A DNA stretch of 14,748 nucleotides from JAAXTX01 sp037139695 (lineage in GTDB: Bacteria > Patescibacteriota > Minisyncoccia > Moranbacterales > UBA1568): contig JBAXFX010000026.1 of assembly GCA_037139695.1 (NCBI GenBank), positions 1 through 14,748 of the forward strand, in the 5' to 3' direction. The position numbers and the translations under genes are program-made. Positions 13,026-14,748 of this stretch are shown here, one piece after another. Positions within the stretch are counted from its first letter, which is position 1. Each line of letters starts with the position of its first letter. Below the pieces are notes generated by a model that was not told where the DNA came from, did not search any database, and saw nothing but the letters and a program-made list of their open reading frames with translations.

Positions 13026-13058
13026 ACCTCTCCCAATGGGAGAGGGCAGGGGTGAGGG
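13026..13058. repeat. Dispersed CCTCTCC-type palindromic repeat, copy 2
   Basis: CCTCTCCC-AAT-GGGAGAGG is followed by GCAGGGGTGAGGG. It matches the 9869-9901 copy in stem and in the trailing GGGGTGAGGG, in the same orientation, with a different loop. The rest of 12944-13144 shows no gene, only the G-rich stretch around 12990-13015. Confidence 0.8.
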
Positions 13059-13144
13059 TTGATGCTGAAAGGACTATATAGTGAGTCTGTAAAAGTAGTG
13101 GCGCTTCTCGGAATGGAAAAAGACCCGCTTCCAGAAACCGTATA

Positions 13145-13942
13145 TCATTTCTTAAACCCCTCTAAATATTCCGGCAGCTTGAGAATCCATTGGGCCTGTT
13201 GGGGATAGAACAAAAATCGTTCGACGTCTTTGACCGCTAGTGGGAGATCGCTTTTTTTGGCTTGCGCATCCAAAAAGTCAATCAACTCGGTGCGGTTGCC
13301 GATTGCGACGCCCTTTTCTTTAAAAATCGCATAGTTTGGTTCAAGATTTTTCTGGCTCAAAAACCAGACCAGATCATAGAAATCACGCCCTTTTTGATAG
13401 GGACGAAAAAGAATGGCAATGACTTTTTGGGCAAAAAGCGTTTCTAGGGTGTTGACAAGCATCGGAAAGCGCTCATTGAAACTGTCAGAAAACTTTGTTT
13501 CTGTTTTGATATTTGTAGAGGGGGCAAAATCGATTTCAAATTTGATCAAAATCTTTTCATCCTTCGGCACGCTGAGTCCGAACTCACGTAATACATTTTT
13601 AAACTTGAAAAATACGATGTGGATATTCTCCGTGGTTTTCGTCCTTGTATCCACTTGGAAGCCTTGTAGCTCTAGCTGTCTGCTAATCTTCTTGGCTAAT
13701 GTGTCCACATCAAAGCCAGCTTTTTTGAGTAAATCAAAATCCAAGTCTTCCGAAAAACGATCGATGCCATGTGCAAAACGTAGGCATGTGCCGCCTAAAA
13801 ATGATAAATGGTCGTTGAATTCGCTGAGTGAGAGCGCTTTGAGAATGTGCGTTTGGAGATATTCGAGCAAGATATTGCGGTCTTGCCAAGGAATATTTCT
13901 TTCTCGGGCGTATTGTTTGAAAAAATCTTTGTTAGGAAGCAT
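13145..13942 (-). CDS. AbiEii-type nucleotidyltransferase toxin
   Basis: This is the toxin of a type IV AbiE toxin-antitoxin system; family members are DNA-polymerase-beta-like nucleotidyltransferases that stop growth, for example on phage infection. Visible motifs are GGTCLRFAHGIDRFSEDLDF (50-69), with the GG-T and the D-x-D metal site; EIDF (136-139), the third acidic position; and LETLFAQKVIAIL then RDFYDLVWFL (186-195), matching the family's Lys and KDxYDL motifs. Its 265 residues are usual. I start at 13942 (MLPNKDFFK); the frame opens further upstream but those codons lie inside the antitoxin gene. It overlaps the antitoxin by 11 nt, so translation is coupled. The DNA is visibly A/T-richer than most of the window, a sign of acquisition. 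The key residues look intact. Confidence 0.9.
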   Translation of the reverse strand: MLPNKDFFKQYARERNIPWQDRNILLEYLQTHILKALSLSEFNDHLSFLGGTCLRFAHGIDRFSEDLDFDLLKKAGFDVDTLAKKISRQLELQGFQVDTRTKTTENIHIVFFKFKNVLREFGLSVPKDEKILIKFEIDFAPSTNIKTETKFSDSFNERFPMLVNTLETLFAQKVIAILFRPYQKGRDFYDLVWFLSQKNLEPNYAIFKEKGVAIGNRTELIDFLDAQAKKSDLPLAVKDVERFLFYPQQAQWILKLPEYLEGFKK

Positions 13943-14552
13943 AGTATTGGATAAACGCACGAGTGAGGAATACGGTCTTTTTGTTCTGAAACGCTTTGGC
14001 AAAAGAAAGTAATTTTTTGGCATCGTAGGGAAAATCTTCACTAAACCGGTAGCCTTGAAATTGTCCCAACGCTCCAGTGAGGATGTCGCGGTTGAGATAG
14101 AAAAAATCAACAAGAGCCTTTTCTGGCAGGGCGATATTAAAAGAGATCTTGCCGTTCTTTTGGGTCTCATATCCGCCAAATGCCTCCTTTTTGATTTTTT
14201 GATACTTGAAAAGGCCTTGAGGCGTTTCGAATTGTTTTGTTTTCCGGGTGGTTACGGAGGTTACCGTGAATACGGCCTCGGGAATGATTCCGTAGAAGCC
14301 GAGAGCCATTTCTAAACTTACATATGATGGCGGATAGATTTTGGTAGCAAAAGTCATCGAATCATTTTTTCTCGCCTCTTCGGTGGTAATGTAGAGCCCT
14401 CGCCTCAGCATAACCAGATGGCCTTTTTTGAGCCAGTTTTTTAAGTTGAGGAGTGTTGTTTTGGTAAAACGAGTGCCTAAAATAAGCCGTAATTCCTTCG
14501 TTTCGAAATAGGGTAATTCCTCGATAGCCTTTGTGAATTCGAAAAAGTTCAT
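13932..14552 (-). CDS. AbiEi-type antitoxin
   Basis: This is the cognate antitoxin and autoregulator of the AbiE pair. The first 60 residues form a winged helix: FFEFTKAIEELPYFETKELR, then TTLLNLKNWLKKGHLVMLRR with GLYI as the wing end. The following domain shows the family's PPSYVSLEMALGFYGIIPE and VTSVTTRKTKQFE segments and ALPEKALVDFFYL near residues 145-157. The 206-residue length fits. Known AbiEi proteins bind inverted repeats in their own promoter and counteract the toxin without lasting protein contact. The predicted promoter contains GATAT-TATT-ATATC, a candidate site. It lies immediately upstream of the toxin gene with an 11-nt overlap, the normal order. Confidence 0.9.
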   Translation of the reverse strand: MNFFEFTKAIEELPYFETKELRLILGTRFTKTTLLNLKNWLKKGHLVMLRRGLYITTEEARKNDSMTFATKIYPPSYVSLEMALGFYGIIPEAVFTVTSVTTRKTKQFETPQGLFKYQKIKKEAFGGYETQKNGKISFNIALPEKALVDFFYLNRDILTGALGQFQGYRFSEDFPYDAKKLLSFAKAFQNKKTVFLTRAFIQYYAS

Positions 14553-14562
14553 TTCTTTTATA

Positions 14563-14577
14563 GATATTATTATATCA
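14563..14577 (-). promoter_or_regulatory. Extended -10 promoter and inverted repeat of the AbiE operon
   Basis: On the minus strand TGATATAAT is an extended -10 element with a perfect TATAAT (14569-14574). The inverted repeat GATAT-TATT-ATATC (14563-14576) overlaps it and could bind the antitoxin. The leader would be only about 10 nt, and no Shine-Dalgarno sequence is visible. Beyond, 14580-14748 is A/T-rich with no gene supported. Confidence 0.55.
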
Positions 14578-14748
14578 ATAAAGGAATTGTATCATTACGA
14601 GTTACGTTTGTCAATAACACTGTTTTATGCCGTGGTATCGTGAAGTATTGAAAATAGTCCACAAAGGGTTAGCCTTTAAAAGAAAGCTGAGTCTAAGTAT
14701 CTATCTCAAATCTCATGTCGAGCTGTAAATCCGAAAATTTCGTTTGAG

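Noticed and set aside
13085..13144. Terminator after the AbiEii gene
   Set aside because: Only a weak 5-bp pairing (TGGAA/TTCCA on the minus strand) with a short T-run is visible; not convincing.
14627..14728. 34-codon open frame (MPWYREVLKIVHKG start) at the right edge
   Set aside because: It is short, lacks a ribosome site and matches no known family; chance is the simplest explanation.
1..14748. Recoded TGA (glycine), as in some Patescibacteria
   Set aside because: TGA ends xseA, the 137-aa gene and the methyltransferase at sensible family lengths, and no conserved position needs it as sense.
1..14748. tRNA or rRNA genes
   Set aside because: No cloverleaf with a GTTCGAnTC-type T-arm at proper spacing and no rRNA-like stretch was recognised by eye; a tRNA scan would settle this.

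Overview
This looks like a piece of a bacterial chromosome with about balanced base composition and the standard genetic code (TGA is used as a stop in several genes). The gene style suggests a Candidate Phyla Radiation (Patescibacteria) or similarly streamlined lineage: an HRDC-fused exonuclease VII large subunit, a two-gene 2-oxoacid:ferredoxin oxidoreductase with fused gamma-alpha subunits, a MacB-like ABC pair without an adaptor, many starts without a Shine-Dalgarno sequence, and spacers made of shuffled short words. This placement is inference; no marker gene such as rRNA is present.

Layout. 1-480: a hairpin, a compact promoter with tandem 14-nt repeats, a 77-residue hypothetical gene and a bidirectional terminator. 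530-3033 (minus): an ABC permease and its ATPase, the latter with an unusual C-terminal extension of about 200 residues. 3176-5442 (plus): xseA, a nucleoside-deoxyribosyltransferase-like gene and xseB, both exonuclease VII subunits in one direction. 5471-6450: an A/T-richer insert with a degenerate methyltransferase-like gene, bounded on both sides by xseB 3'-end sequence. 6550-7087: a non-coding stretch with hairpins, a MITE-like unit and quasi-repeats. 7088-9754: korA (gamma-alpha fusion) and korB. 9755-10006: terminator, dispersed repeat and promoter. 10007-10360: hypothetical gene. 10424-11155 (minus): TrmB-type regulator, divergent across an A/T-rich control region from a secreted, beta-rich protein (11407-12075) and a methyltransferase (12163-12894). 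12895-13144: strong terminator and second copy of the dispersed repeat. 13145-14552 (minus): an AbiE-type (type IV) toxin-antitoxin operon in A/T-rich DNA. 14553-14748: its promoter, then nothing recognised.

How the genes fit together. The ABC genes form one operon. The xseA-xseB region is a DNA-repair operon that has gained extra genes. The korA-korB pair supplies or consumes reduced ferredoxin. The trmB region looks like a regulator with a divergent target. The right end is accessory DNA. The most notable observations are the duplicated, silently diverged xseB 3' end around an inserted gene, the long ATPase extension, the recurrent extended -10 promoter word TGCTATACT, a missing cluster-ligand cysteine in KorB, and two families of dispersed palindromic repeats.
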